From: an uncultured Clostridia bacterium
GTDB taxonomy: Bacteria > Bacillota > Clostridia > Christensenellales > Aristaeellaceae
Assembly: GCA_946543085.1 (NCBI GenBank)
Contig: CAMNLM010000006.1
Coordinates: 1-43,169 of the forward strand
Reading direction: 5' to 3'
Length of the DNA: 43,169 nt
The notes beneath the pieces are model-generated. The model was given only the letters and a program-made list of their open reading frames with translations, was not told the origin of the DNA and did not search any database. The position numbers and the translations under genes are program-made. Positions 8,219 to 17,625 of the stretch are shown here, in pieces; position 1 is the stretch's first letter; each line of letters starts with the position of its first letter.

Positions 8219-8335
8219 ATGAGTGAGATGCAGACAAACAGGCCGTCTTTTCCTGAAAGACTGAAAAGCGATCCCCCATTGAAGAGACACGCCCGGCAGC
8301 AGTCCGTCCCTGTGAATTGGAGGCAGGATCCGTGA
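8219..8335 (+). CDS. Possible 38-codon leader ORF overlapping the next gene
   Basis: ATG at 8219 opens a 38-codon frame (begins MSEMQTNRPSF, ends VNWRQDP) whose TGA at 8333-8335 overlaps the GTG start of the next gene in a GTGA arrangement, as in translationally coupled genes. It begins about 9 nt after the expected transcript start and has no clear Shine-Dalgarno sequence, so it would have to be translated almost leaderless. The peptide is basic and resembles nothing I recognise. It may be chance. Confidence 0.25.
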   Translation: MSEMQTNRPSFPERLKSDPPLKRHARQQSVPVNWRQDP

Positions 8336-8781
8336 GCAAGTTTGAACTGAAATATGTGCGTATTCAGGGCAAGGAGCTGGCCCGGAATACGATGTACGCC
8401 AAGGGCATCTTCAGCATATGCTGGCAGCTGATCCAGCAGGACGTCATGGACGAGGAGGACGAGGGGCTCTACCGCGAGATCGACAGCTGGTTTGCCGAGC
8501 ATCTTCCCTGGCCGCCGCAGTGCAGGAATCAGGAGCCCGTGGTCTGCTGGTTCAAGACAGAGAACTCCGAGGAAATGCTGAAAATGATCCGCCCGGCTCT
8601 GTGGCTGCTGGAACGGTATCATCACCCATATTACCTTGTCTATACCAACACGCCCGGCGAGATCGTCTATGAAGACCAATACCAGGTCGTGGCCAGGACC
8701 GACGGCTGCCTGCAGATCGACGAAGTTCAGCCCTCCTGGTCCCCTGAAGAGCCAGCCCAAAGTGCTGAGCGCACAGAATAA
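8332..8781 (+). CDS. Conserved-looking hypothetical protein, 150 aa
   Basis: I do not recognise a named family. The GTG start at 8332 is preferred because TTGGAGG lies 7-13 nt upstream. The protein is soluble and acidic, with no signal peptide or membrane segment. It has a helical N-terminal half (ELARNTMYAKGIFSICWQLI), many Trp residues (WQLI, DSWFAEHLPWPPQ, VCWFK) and a C-terminal half that looks alpha/beta (PYYLVYTNTPGEIVYEDQYQVVA). It is followed after 10 bp by a GH10 enzyme gene with its own AAGGAGG and is very probably in the same transcript. A role linked to the xylanase or the MATE exporter is possible, but nothing in the sequence shows it. Confidence 0.7.
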   Translation: MSKFELKYVRIQGKELARNTMYAKGIFSICWQLIQQDVMDEEDEGLYREIDSWFAEHLPWPPQCRNQEPVVCWFKTENSEEMLKMIRPALWLLERYHHPYYLVYTNTPGEIVYEDQYQVVARTDGCLQIDEVQPSWSPEEPAQSAERTE

Positions 8782-8791
8782 GGAGGCGCCT

Positions 8792-10021
8792 ATGGATACT
8801 CTCAACCACCGCAAAGCAACCGCCCGCCTGCGCCTGCTTCAGGCAGACGGGACACCCCTGGCCGGGACAAAGGTGACCCTCGACCAGACCAGCCATCAGT
8901 TTTTATTTGGCTGCGGCGCGTTCGACGCTGTGGCGATGATGAAAACGAAGGATGAAAACCAAAGGGCTTTCCTGTCTGAACGCATGCGGAAATGGCTGGC
9001 CCTGTTCAATTACGGAACGCTGCCCTTCTACTGGGGGCGCTATGAGCCCACAGAGGGACAGACGGCTTATGCCGAAACCATGGCAGCCGCCCGCTGGCTG
9101 CGGGAGCGCGGCGTGCAGGTGAAGGGGCATCCGCTTTGCTGGCACACGGTCTGCGCGCCCTGGCTGATGCAATACGACAACCAGGAAATCCTGCGCAGGC
9201 AGATCGCGCGCATCCACAGGGACGTGACCGCCTACAAGGGCGTGATCGACATGTGGGACGTCATCAACGAAGTGGTCATCATGCCCGTCTTTGACAAGTA
9301 TGACAACGCCATCACCCGCGTCTGCAGGGACATCGGCAGGATCCGCCTGGTGAAAGAGGTGTTCGCGGCCGCGAAGGAGAGCAACCCGGAAGCCACGCTG
9401 CTGATCAACGACTTCAACACTTCCGTCTCCTATGAGATTCTCCTGGAGGGCCTGCTCGAAGCCGGCGTGCCCATCAGCGCAATCGGCATCCAGAGCCACC
9501 AGCACCAGGGCTATTGGGGGCTCGAAAAGCTGCAGGACGTGCTGGAGCGCTTCTCCCGCTTCGGGCTGCCGATTCACTTCACGGAGAACACGCTGATCTC
9601 CGGCGACCTCATGCCCGCTCACATCGTGGACCTGAATGACTGGCAGGTGCCGTCCTGGCCCAGCACGCCCGAGGGCGAAGAGCGCCAGGCAAGGGAGATC
9701 ACCGAGATGTACAGCGTTCTGTTCGCTCATCCGCTGGTGGAAGCCATCACCACCTGGGACTTCAACGACGGATGCTGGCTGAAAGCCCCCTCCGGCTTCG
9801 TGCATGAGGACAACAGCGAAAAGCCGTCTTATCACGCGTTGAAGCAGCTGATTCACGGCGCATGGGAAACCCATGAGACATGTGTCACGGACGCGGACGG
9901 CCGCCTCACCTTCACAGGCTTCAAAGGGGACTATGCGCTGCGCACGGAGGCGGGCTGCGCCGCCTTCACCCTGCAGCGCGATGGGGAGACCTCCCTGCGT
10001 ATGACAGCTTCAGAGACATAA
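8792..10021 (+). CDS. Intracellular GH10 endo-1,4-beta-xylanase-like enzyme
   Basis: 409 residues; the start ATG follows AAGGAGGCGCC. Glycoside hydrolase family 10 is recognisable from the conserved VKGHPLCWH (about residues 110-118), the acid/base segment MWDVINEV with Glu160, the GIQSHQH strand, the nucleophile segment IHFTENT with Glu265, and TTWDFNDG near the end of the barrel. Family members cleave beta-1,4-xylan chains with retention of configuration. There is no signal peptide, so this enzyme should act in the cytoplasm, probably on imported xylo-oligosaccharides. Residues 1-40 (RLRLLQADGTPLAGTKVTLDQ) look like a small beta domain before the barrel, and about 40 residues at the end (GDYALRTEAGCAAFTLQRDG) form a further beta-rich appendage. 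A MATE gene follows after 62 bp. Confidence 0.85.
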   Translation: MDTLNHRKATARLRLLQADGTPLAGTKVTLDQTSHQFLFGCGAFDAVAMMKTKDENQRAFLSERMRKWLALFNYGTLPFYWGRYEPTEGQTAYAETMAAARWLRERGVQVKGHPLCWHTVCAPWLMQYDNQEILRRQIARIHRDVTAYKGVIDMWDVINEVVIMPVFDKYDNAITRVCRDIGRIRLVKEVFAAAKESNPEATLLINDFNTSVSYEILLEGLLEAGVPISAIGIQSHQHQGYWGLEKLQDVLERFSRFGLPIHFTENTLISGDLMPAHIVDLNDWQVPSWPSTPEGEERQAREITEMYSVLFAHPLVEAITTWDFNDGCWLKAPSGFVHEDNSEKPSYHALKQLIHGAWETHETCVTDADGRLTFTGFKGDYALRTEAGCAAFTLQRDGETSLRMTASET

Positions 10022-10083
10022 GCGCGGCAGACGCAGAGCGTTCTTCAGCCCGTCCCGGAATCCTTTCTGCCGGAGGATCAGCC

Positions 10084-11466
10084 ATGACAAACACCAGCCG
10101 CAAAACCGCCCTGTTTGAAACCGTTGCCGTTCCGAAGGCGCTTTTGACCATGGCGGTTCCCACCATCGTCAGCCAGCTGATTACGCTGATTTACAACATG
10201 GCGGACACCTGGTTCATCGGGAGAACCAACAATCCCTACATGGTGGCGGCTTCCTCCCTGGTGCTCACGGTGTTTCTGATGGCAGGCGCGGTGGCCAACC
10301 TGTTCGGCGTGGGCGGCGGCAGCCTGATGGTGCGGCTGCTGGGCAGCAGGGAGGAAGAGGAAGCCGGAAAGGTGGCCTCCTGGACGGTCCTGATGGCTGC
10401 CTGCTTCGCTTTGGTGTTTTCCCTGCTTTGCCTGGTGTTCATGGATCCCCTGCTGCGCCTGCTGGGCGCCAGCGACAGCACAATCGGCTACGCCCGGCAA
10501 TACCTGATCTTCGTCGTGGTCATCGGCGGCGTGGCGAACGTGACGGCGACCGCCATGTCCTTCCTGCTGCGGAACGCGGGCTATGCCCGGGAAGCCGCCT
10601 TCGGCCTGGGCATGGGCGGTGTGCTGAATATCGCTCTCGACCCGCTGTTCATGTTCGTGATACTGCCCGACGGCTTCCAGGTGATGGGCGCGGGCATCGC
10701 CACCATGCTGTCCAACGTCTTTTCACTCGGCTACTTCCTTTGGATGTTCCACCGCGTGCGGCAGAATTCGGTGCTGGGAATCCCGAGGCGGATCGAGCGC
10801 ATCCGCCCGGAATCCCGCAGAAACATCTTTGCCATCGGCGTGCCGGCAGCCCTGAGCGTCTTCCTGTTCGACCTGACCAACATCGTCATCAACCGGCTCT
10901 CCGCCTCCCACGGCGATCTGGAGCTGGCCGCCATCGGCATTGTGCAAAAGGTGGAGCGCTTTCCCCTGAATATCGGCATCGGCATCTGTCTCGGCATGAT
11001 TCCCCTCATCGGCTACAATTACGCCTCCGGCAACCGCAGGCGCATGAGCGCGTTTTTCACGGCTGCCCGCGTGGCGGGTCTCGCCGTGGCCGCGGTCAGC
11101 GTCGTGATGTATTACGTCTTTGCCGACCGCCTCATCGCGGCCTTCATCGGCAACGAGGAGACCGTCCGTCTGGGCACATCCTTCCTGCGGGCGCGGTGCT
11201 TTGCCACGCCATTCATGTTTCTCAGCTTCAACATGGTCAATTTCATGCAGGCGGTGAACCGCAGCCGGGAATCCTTCTGGCTTCCCGCGATCCGCCAGGT
11301 CGGGCTGAACATCCCGATCCTGCTGATCATGAACAGCCTTTTCGGCATGACGGGCATCGTGTGGACACAGCTGATCGCCGACATCCTGAACGTGATCGTG
11401 TCCTATGTCATCTACCACCGGGTCATGCGGCAGATCGACAGGGAATGCTTTGGCGAGGCCAGATAG
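10084..11466 (+). CDS. MATE family efflux transporter (MepA-like)
   Basis: 460 residues, about 12 membrane segments. The start ATG at 10084 has GGAGGA six bases upstream and opens with the family N-terminus (ALLTMAVPTIVSQLITLIYNMADTWFIGRTN). The NMADTWFIG, GVGGGSLMVRLLGSRE and IGIGICLGMIPLIGYNYASGNRRR segments are typical of the MepA-like branch of MATE exporters. It differs clearly from the MATE at 6144 (NLVDMVVVGNYIG), so the two are not a recent duplication. Substrate unknown. It is the last gene of the group with the GH10 enzyme; the link between the two is not evident from sequence. Confidence 0.93.
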   Translation: MTNTSRKTALFETVAVPKALLTMAVPTIVSQLITLIYNMADTWFIGRTNNPYMVAASSLVLTVFLMAGAVANLFGVGGGSLMVRLLGSREEEEAGKVASWTVLMAACFALVFSLLCLVFMDPLLRLLGASDSTIGYARQYLIFVVVIGGVANVTATAMSFLLRNAGYAREAAFGLGMGGVLNIALDPLFMFVILPDGFQVMGAGIATMLSNVFSLGYFLWMFHRVRQNSVLGIPRRIERIRPESRRNIFAIGVPAALSVFLFDLTNIVINRLSASHGDLELAAIGIVQKVERFPLNIGIGICLGMIPLIGYNYASGNRRRMSAFFTAARVAGLAVAAVSVVMYYVFADRLIAAFIGNEETVRLGTSFLRARCFATPFMFLSFNMVNFMQAVNRSRESFWLPAIRQVGLNIPILLIMNSLFGMTGIVWTQLIADILNVIVSYVIYHRVMRQIDRECFGEAR

Positions 11467-11645
11467 ACAGCGCTGTTGATTCTGTCTTCGCAAGGGATGG
11501 CTGGCAGCAGGGCTGCTGCACACTAGGAATGCTGTGCATGAGAAGTTGTGTGCGGTATATGCCAAGAGTCGGCCTGTGCTGATGTCATCTGCCAGATTCA
11601 ATGGCAGGCCGTGCCGCTCTTCTATCCTTTCAGAGAAAGACCGAA

Positions 11646-11695
11646 ATGAGAAAGGGACTGCTGCAGATTAATTCCTGCGACAGTCCCTTTCTCAT
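11646..11695. terminator. Hairpin between convergent operons, possible bidirectional terminator
   Basis: A perfect 15-bp inverted repeat: ATGAGAAAGGGACTG (11646-11660) and CAGTCCCTTTCTCAT (11681-11695), loop 20 nt. It lies between the convergent MATE (+) and HD hydrolase (-) genes. The T tracts are inside the stem, so termination is likely rather than certain. Nothing else stands out in 11467-11744. Confidence 0.65.
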
Positions 11696-11744
11696 GTACG
11701 TATCTGTGCGGCATTCCCTTTTCCGTCCCTGCCGTTCATCGGCG

Positions 11745-12245
11745 TCATTCCGTCAGTCCGAACATGGCCGCATAAATGCTTCTGCCCGTCCTGGTGGCAA
11801 AGATCTTTTCCCAGGTTTCCCGCAGGGTCTTCGGTGAAAAACCGTTTTCAAAGCTGTTGACGATGAAATCCGCCTCCAGCAGGATCTGGTGGTCGATGCC
11901 GTCGATTGGATGGCAGGTATGATGCTCCCCGACCAGTGTGCAGACGCGGTCGATCTCCCTATCCGTGAACGGCAGGCGGGACAGCATTTCCCGGGCCAGG
12001 GGCGGGCCTTCCCGCTCCTGCAGCGGGCCGGGATGCGCGCCGTATTTCTCGTTGCACAGGGGAATCGCGATGTCATGCACCAGGGCCGCGGCCTCCAGCA
12101 CCTCGGCGGTGTGGGCGTCCAGTCCCTCGGACTCCGCGATCAGCGCGGCGTAGGCGTGCACCTTGGTGAAATGCTGGATCAGGTCCGGGTCTCCCCTGTC
12201 GAATGCGATCATCTCATGAAACAGCTGCCGGATTCTCTCCCGCAT
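11745..12245 (-). CDS. HD-domain phosphohydrolase
   Basis: 166 residues. The ATG at 12245 is preferred over a GTG three codons upstream because GAGGGAG is correctly spaced from it, whereas it abuts the GTG. The HD superfamily signature is clear: HFTKVHAYA (His25 and His30), ALVHDI with the paired His57-Asp58, GEHHTCH, and Asp125 in the ILLEADFIVN helix. HD proteins are metal-dependent hydrolases, mostly acting on phosphate esters such as nucleotides. The substrate is not evident. Its start lies about 18 bp after the stop of the ABC ATPase gene, so it is probably the last gene of the Fe-type importer operon; a functional link is inference. Confidence 0.85.
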   Translation of the reverse strand: MRERIRQLFHEMIAFDRGDPDLIQHFTKVHAYAALIAESEGLDAHTAEVLEAAALVHDIAIPLCNEKYGAHPGPLQEREGPPLAREMLSRLPFTDREIDRVCTLVGEHHTCHPIDGIDHQILLEADFIVNSFENGFSPKTLRETWEKIFATRTGRSIYAAMFGLTE

Positions 12246-12263
12246 CTTCTTCACTCCCTCAGG

Positions 12264-13337
<1,074 letters not shown>

Positions 13338-13353
13338 GGTTCCCGATCCTTTC

Positions 13354-15852
13354 TCAGATGGAGAATTCGCCCTTGGTGAGGCGGTTGAGCACGAAGTTGA
13401 GCAGCACAACGATCAGCAGGATGCCGAAGGCCATGGCGCAGCTCATGGGCTGGCTGGTGAAGGTCCAGTATTCAAAGAGCTGGTAGCCGATGGTTTTCGT
13501 GGTGCTGGAATAGAGCAGGGCGGTCATGGAAAGCTCGTAGAAGCTGGGGATGAAAATCAGGAACCAGCCTGCTGCAATGCTTGGGATGATCAGCGGCCCG
13601 GTGATCCTGAACATCGTGCGCAGCCAGCTTGCGCCCGCGATCTGGCTGCACTCCTCCAGGGACACATGAATCTGGCTCATGGCGGACACCACCGTGCGCA
13701 TGCCCATCATCAGGTACTTGATCAGATAGGCGATGATCATGATGTACGCCGTGTTGTAGATGTTGATGCCGAAGTCGCCCCGCATCGTCATGATCAGGCC
13801 CAGGGCGATGACGACGCTCGGCGTGCCGGAGCCCAGCGTGATCAGGAAATCCGGGATCTTGCGGCCCTTCACGCGGGTGCGCTGCAGCAGATAGCTCATC
13901 GTGCACGCGATGACGATGCCCACCGTCGCGGTCACCGACGCGAAGATGAGGGAGTTCTTCAGGCTGTTCAGCGTCTCCACGCGCCCGAAGACCGTCGTCC
14001 AGTTCGCCAGGGTGAAGTTGCCGGCCTCCAGCATGCTCTTGCCCACGTCAATCTTGAACGATGTAGTGAAGATGGTCGCGAACGGAATCAGAATCACGAC
14101 GACCGCGAAGAGCGCCACCAGCGCCGTCAGCGGCACCCGCCATCTGCGCAGGTCTACGATGGCCGGGCGCACAGACTTGCCGGAGACCGTGATATACTGC
14201 CGCTTGGCGAGCACGACATCCGAGATGAAGAGGATGATCACGGCCATCACCATCAGGAACACGGCCATGCCCGTGGCGTCGTTGAGGCCCTGCTGGCCCA
14301 GTCCCACGTATTCCACAATGCGGGTCGTCACCGTGTGGACGCGGCCCGGGCTGCCGATGATGGATGGGATGCCGTAGCAGCTCGCCGCGCTGACGAAGAC
14401 CAGCAGCGCGCCGGAAATCAGGGAGGGCATCATCATCGGCAGCGTCACGGTGAAGAGCGTCTTCAGCGGGGAGGCGCCGCTGACGCGGCTGGCCTCCTCC
14501 AGGGACGGATCCATCTTCTCCATGGCGCGGCTGATCGTGATGAAGGCGTAGGGATAGTAGAAGCTGCTCAGCACCCAGATCATGCCCGGGAGCGTATAGA
14601 CGTTGAGCGGACCCGGCGCGTCACTCAGGTGGAAAAGGGCCCGCATCCACTGGTTGATCGTGCCCACGTTGGGGTTCAGCAGCCGCAGCCACGCCATTGC
14701 GCCGACATAGGGCGGCACCATGTAGGTGAGCACGAACAGGGCGCGGAAGAATTTCCTGCCGTAGAGATTCGTGCGGCCCACCAGCCACGCCAGCGGGAAG
14801 GCGATCAGCGTGCCCAGGATCATCGTGGCGAAGGCAGCGATCAGCGTGTTTGTCAGGGCGTCCAGGTTCAGCGGGTAGGTGTAGAGCCGCCGGAAGGTCT
14901 CCAGAGAGAACTCACTCTCCGGGAAGAAGGCCTTGACGATCATATACACCAGCGGCATCAGCTGGAAGAGCAGCAGGAAGTCCACGATGGCCAGGATGAT
15001 GATCCACTTGACGTCGATCACCCAGGTCTTCTCGCTGCGCATCAGCAGGATCAGCAGCAGGGCGTCCAACGCGAAGAGGATGCCGATCAGGATCGCCGTG
15101 CGGCCGTTGCTCACGATCAGCTGCCACAGCCAGTTGACCTCGCCGCGGGCAATCATCGTGAAGGCATCCGTCTGGCTTGCCTTCTCGCGGACTGCCTTTT
15201 TCAGCACATTGACCGCATCCGACGCGGAGGAAGAGGCTCCGCCGCTGACGAACAGGAGCTGCATCAGCATCGCCTGCCGTTCCGTCCCCTGCAGGTTGCC
15301 CGCCATCTTTTCAGCAGCCGCGGGAACAGGGGCGTTCTCATCCGCCACGCAGGCCAGCAGCGCGCTCCGGAAGGCGGCTGCGTCCTCGCCGGACAGGGCG
15401 GTGATCTCCTTTCGGTTCGCCGTGCTCACCTTGGGACCGTTCATCAGGTAGGTCGCATAGAGCAGCTTGTAGGTCAGCGCCGTCCGCTCGCTCTCCCCCG
15501 CGGCTTCGAGCGTGGCCTGCGCCTTCTCCGCGCCGCCGTTATACAGATTCTCCCAGGCGGACTTGAGCAGCGCCAGCGCGGCCGCGTCCACCCTTTCCCG
15601 CGCGTCCGCGGAGAGCGCCGCGCGCTGCGGCTGCAGCTCCCGGTTCCAGGCGGAGGAAACGGGCCCCTTCAACGCATAGATGGCATAATACGCGCTCTCA
15701 GAGCTGAAGCCTGAGCGGCTGTAGTCCTGCATCCCGAGGAAACCCATCGCGATGATCGCGAGCCCCAGCGCGAATACCAGCGCCAGCGTCAGCTTCGCCG
15801 CCCACGCGGATCGGTCGGCCGATGGAAGATGGTCCTGCACGGCGGTTTTCAT
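13354..15852 (-). CDS. Fused double ABC permease (Fe3+/FbpB-type) with large N-terminal extracytoplasmic insertion
   Basis: 832 residues; the ATG at 15852 has AGAGGTG upstream. Two BPD_transp_1 domains are fused in one chain, as in FbpB/ThiP-type permeases. The two cytoplasmic coupling loops are visible: EEASRVSGASPLKTLFTVTLP in the first half (20 core residues shown by EEASRVSGAS) and EECSQIAGASWLRTMF in the second. Unusual is the N-terminus: one membrane helix (about 20-40), then about 210 mostly helical, Ala-rich residues (41-250) without membrane segments, then further helices (251-271, 283-308) before the first canonical domain. The extra region would lie outside the membrane. Flanked by the cognate ATPase and binding protein genes. 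Confidence 0.9.
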   Translation of the reverse strand: MKTAVQDHLPSADRSAWAAKLTLALVFALGLAIIAMGFLGMQDYSRSGFSSESAYYAIYALKGPVSSAWNRELQPQRAALSADARERVDAAALALLKSAWENLYNGGAEKAQATLEAAGESERTALTYKLLYATYLMNGPKVSTANRKEITALSGEDAAAFRSALLACVADENAPVPAAAEKMAGNLQGTERQAMLMQLLFVSGGASSSASDAVNVLKKAVREKASQTDAFTMIARGEVNWLWQLIVSNGRTAILIGILFALDALLLILLMRSEKTWVIDVKWIIILAIVDFLLLFQLMPLVYMIVKAFFPESEFSLETFRRLYTYPLNLDALTNTLIAAFATMILGTLIAFPLAWLVGRTNLYGRKFFRALFVLTYMVPPYVGAMAWLRLLNPNVGTINQWMRALFHLSDAPGPLNVYTLPGMIWVLSSFYYPYAFITISRAMEKMDPSLEEASRVSGASPLKTLFTVTLPMMMPSLISGALLVFVSAASCYGIPSIIGSPGRVHTVTTRIVEYVGLGQQGLNDATGMAVFLMVMAVIILFISDVVLAKRQYITVSGKSVRPAIVDLRRWRVPLTALVALFAVVVILIPFATIFTTSFKIDVGKSMLEAGNFTLANWTTVFGRVETLNSLKNSLIFASVTATVGIVIACTMSYLLQRTRVKGRKIPDFLITLGSGTPSVVIALGLIMTMRGDFGINIYNTAYIMIIAYLIKYLMMGMRTVVSAMSQIHVSLEECSQIAGASWLRTMFRITGPLIIPSIAAGWFLIFIPSFYELSMTALLYSSTTKTIGYQLFEYWTFTSQPMSCAMAFGILLIVVLLNFVLNRLTKGEFSI

Positions 15853-15893
15853 GCGCACGCACCTCTCTGATCGAAACAAACGGCTTATTCAAA

Positions 15894-15920
15894 GGGGGAA
15901 GCCGTTGTCCGGCTTCCCCC
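15894..15920 (-). promoter_or_regulatory. Intercistronic hairpin between binding protein and permease genes
   Basis: A perfect 11-bp stem, GGGGGAAGCCG (15894-15904) with CGGCTTCCCCC (15910-15920), loop 5 nt, followed on the minus strand by TTTGAAT. It lies 24 bp after the binding-protein stop. The weak T tract suggests partial termination or 3'-end protection, which would give more binding protein than permease. Confidence 0.7.
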
Positions 15921-15943
15921 GAGGAAGCGTTTCCCAGGAAAGA

Positions 15944-17038
15944 TTACTTGGTCGTCACCGTCTCGGTCCAAGCGGTATTGATGGCTTCGCGGTTCTTGTA
16001 GGCGTTCTCCCAATCCACGCCCAGGTCCTTCGCGATCAGGCTGTCCGTATCCACGGAGCCGAAGGGGAATTCCTTCATGCCCGCGAAGGTGGAGTGCATA
16101 TAGCCCTGCATGATCAGCCTCTGGGCGTCCTCGCTCAGCAGCCACTTCTCCACAGCCTCGCACGCCTCGATGTTCACATTCTTGCTGTGGTTCTCCGCCA
16201 CGGTCATCACGGTGGAGGGGATCAGCACCACGCCGTCCTCGGGATAGATGCAGGCGAGGTTGGTCTTGGGGTTGCCGGCGTCCTCGCCGTCCTTGAGGGC
16301 CTTCAGCACGGATTCCTCCAGGATCATGATGGCGGCGCACTCGCCGGTCTCCAGCTTGGTCAGGGCGGTGGAGCCGGACTCGATCATGACCTCGTTCGCG
16401 GCCAGGCCCTTCAGGTAGTCCTTGCCGTAGTGGTTGTCCTGCGTCAGGGAGGCCACGGCGGCGAAGGTCGTGCCGCTGGTCATCGGGTTGCCCATGGAGA
16501 TATAGCCCTTGAGGGCGGGGTCTTCGGCAAAGTCCTTGAAGGTCTTCGGGATGGTCACGCCCTTGGCGGCCCATTCGTCCACCTTCTCGGGGTTGTAGGC
16601 CAGCACCATGTTGCACACGCGCACGGGGTACCAATAGCCCTCGGCGTCATAGGGGAAGCGCAGCAGCTGGTCGGGATTCTCGATCTCGACAGGCTCCAGA
16701 TAGCCAGCTTCCTTCAGCTCCAGGCTCAGCGCGGGCTCAGCCACCAGCAGCATGTCGCAGCTCAGGTCGCCGGTCTTGTCCGGGCCCATCTCGCCGTAGA
16801 GCTTCTGGATCAAGCTGCTCGTGCCGCCGTAGAAGAAGAAGCTGCCGTCGTTGCCGGGCACCAGGTTCGGGAACTCGGCCTTCAGGGCTTCGTCCATCAT
16901 GTCGAGAACGAACTGATACATGGAAGAGTAGATAACCAGTTCGCCTTCCACATCTTCATTCACGGCGAAAGCGCCCGTCGTCATGGTCAGCATCATAGCC
17001 AGAGCAAGCACAGCGGCCAACAGTTTTTTCATATTCAC
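15944..17038 (-). CDS. Extracellular substrate-binding protein, Fe3+/FbpA-type
   Basis: 364 residues; AACGGAGG precedes the ATG. A signal peptide (MNMKKLLAAVLALAMMLTMTTGAFA) leads into GELVIYSSMYQFVLDMM, the usual opening of FbpA/AfuA-like type 2 periplasmic binding proteins. Other family features are YWYPVRVCNMVLAYNP, VTIPKTFKDFAEDPALKGYISMGNP and a late EAVEKWLLSEDAQRLIM. No cysteine follows the signal peptide core, so it should be released or held non-covalently instead of lipid-anchored. It is the first gene of its operon, followed by permease, ATPase and an HD hydrolase. Ferric iron is the likeliest substrate; organophosphonate or polyamine ligands remain possible. Confidence 0.87.
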   Translation of the reverse strand: MNMKKLLAAVLALAMMLTMTTGAFAVNEDVEGELVIYSSMYQFVLDMMDEALKAEFPNLVPGNDGSFFFYGGTSSLIQKLYGEMGPDKTGDLSCDMLLVAEPALSLELKEAGYLEPVEIENPDQLLRFPYDAEGYWYPVRVCNMVLAYNPEKVDEWAAKGVTIPKTFKDFAEDPALKGYISMGNPMTSGTTFAAVASLTQDNHYGKDYLKGLAANEVMIESGSTALTKLETGECAAIMILEESVLKALKDGEDAGNPKTNLACIYPEDGVVLIPSTVMTVAENHSKNVNIEACEAVEKWLLSEDAQRLIMQGYMHSTFAGMKEFPFGSVDTDSLIAKDLGVDWENAYKNREAINTAWTETVTTK

Positions 17039-17084
17039 TTACCTCCGTTTGTTCCGGTTCATTCCATGCCGGTTTTGCACATGT

Positions 17085-17113
17085 ATTGTAGCATAAACAG
17101 GGAGATCACGCAA
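17085..17113 (-). promoter_or_regulatory. Promoter of the Fe-type importer operon
   Basis: Read on the minus strand: TTGCGT (17113-17108), a 17-bp spacer, and TACAAT (17090-17085) preceded by TGC (extended -10). The -35 is weak, which the extended -10 may offset. Confidence 0.65.
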
Positions 17114-17182
17114 GTTTCACGCAGGGCAAATCACATGGGAAAACATCGCTTTTCCTCCGCGCCCCGGCTGCGGAATTACGTT

Positions 17183-17200
17183 TCCTCCCGCGCGGGAGGA
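17183..17200. repeat. Perfect 18-bp palindrome
   Basis: TCCTCCCGCGCGGGAGGA has no mismatch and no spacer. It lies 17 bp after the VOC gene stop and 70 bp upstream of the -35 of the Fe-type operon. Without a T tract it is a poor terminator; a protein-binding site is an alternative. Confidence 0.6.
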
Positions 17201-17216
17201 GAGCGCCGCGCCGATC

Positions 17217-17579
17217 TCACATCGGCGTTCCGACCTCGATCAGATGGCCGTCCGGATCGTAGAAGCGGACGACCTTCTGTCCCCAGCTGTGGGTCATCAG
17301 CCTGTTGACGTACCGGATATCCGGGTAAAGCCTTTCCAGCCGCTCCGCGAAGGCCTCGATGTCCTCCTCCTCGAAGTACAGCTCGCCGGCGTTGTGCTCC
17401 GGGATGACATCCCGCTTCAGAAAGCCGCGCCAGATCCCCTCGTCCTGCAGGAAGACGCCGTCCGAGAGCATCATGTTGCCGCTATTGTCCGCGAGCAGCT
17501 TCAGCCCGAAGACGTCCTCGTAGAATTTCCTCGCCCGCCCGATATCCCGGGTGACGAGCAATATGCCTTTCAGTTTCAT
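17217..17579 (-). CDS. VOC (glyoxalase/bleomycin-resistance) family protein
   Basis: 120 residues, the typical size of a one-chain VOC protein built from two beta-alpha-beta-beta-beta modules. Signature pieces are the opening MKLKGILLVTRDIGRARKFYEDVFGLK and the closing VRFYDPDGHLIEVGTPM with the usual metal-ligand Glu in the last strand. VOC proteins include metal-dependent lyases and dioxygenases and resistance proteins that bind toxic compounds; the specific activity cannot be read here. It is the last of seven close-set minus-strand genes and starts 46 bp after the PstS-like gene stop. Confidence 0.88.
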   Translation of the reverse strand: MKLKGILLVTRDIGRARKFYEDVFGLKLLADNSGNMMLSDGVFLQDEGIWRGFLKRDVIPEHNAGELYFEEEDIEAFAERLERLYPDIRYVNRLMTHSWGQKVVRFYDPDGHLIEVGTPM

Positions 17580-17625
17580 ATTGCCTCCGCCCTCCTCCGG
17601 CTGGTCTCAGGGCGCGGTGCGCGTT

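Noticed and set aside
8636-8791. 52-codon upstream extension of the GH10 frame
   Set aside because: It overlaps the preceding gene, lacks a ribosome binding site and has shadow-type composition; AAGGAGG directly before the ATG at 8792 decides the start.
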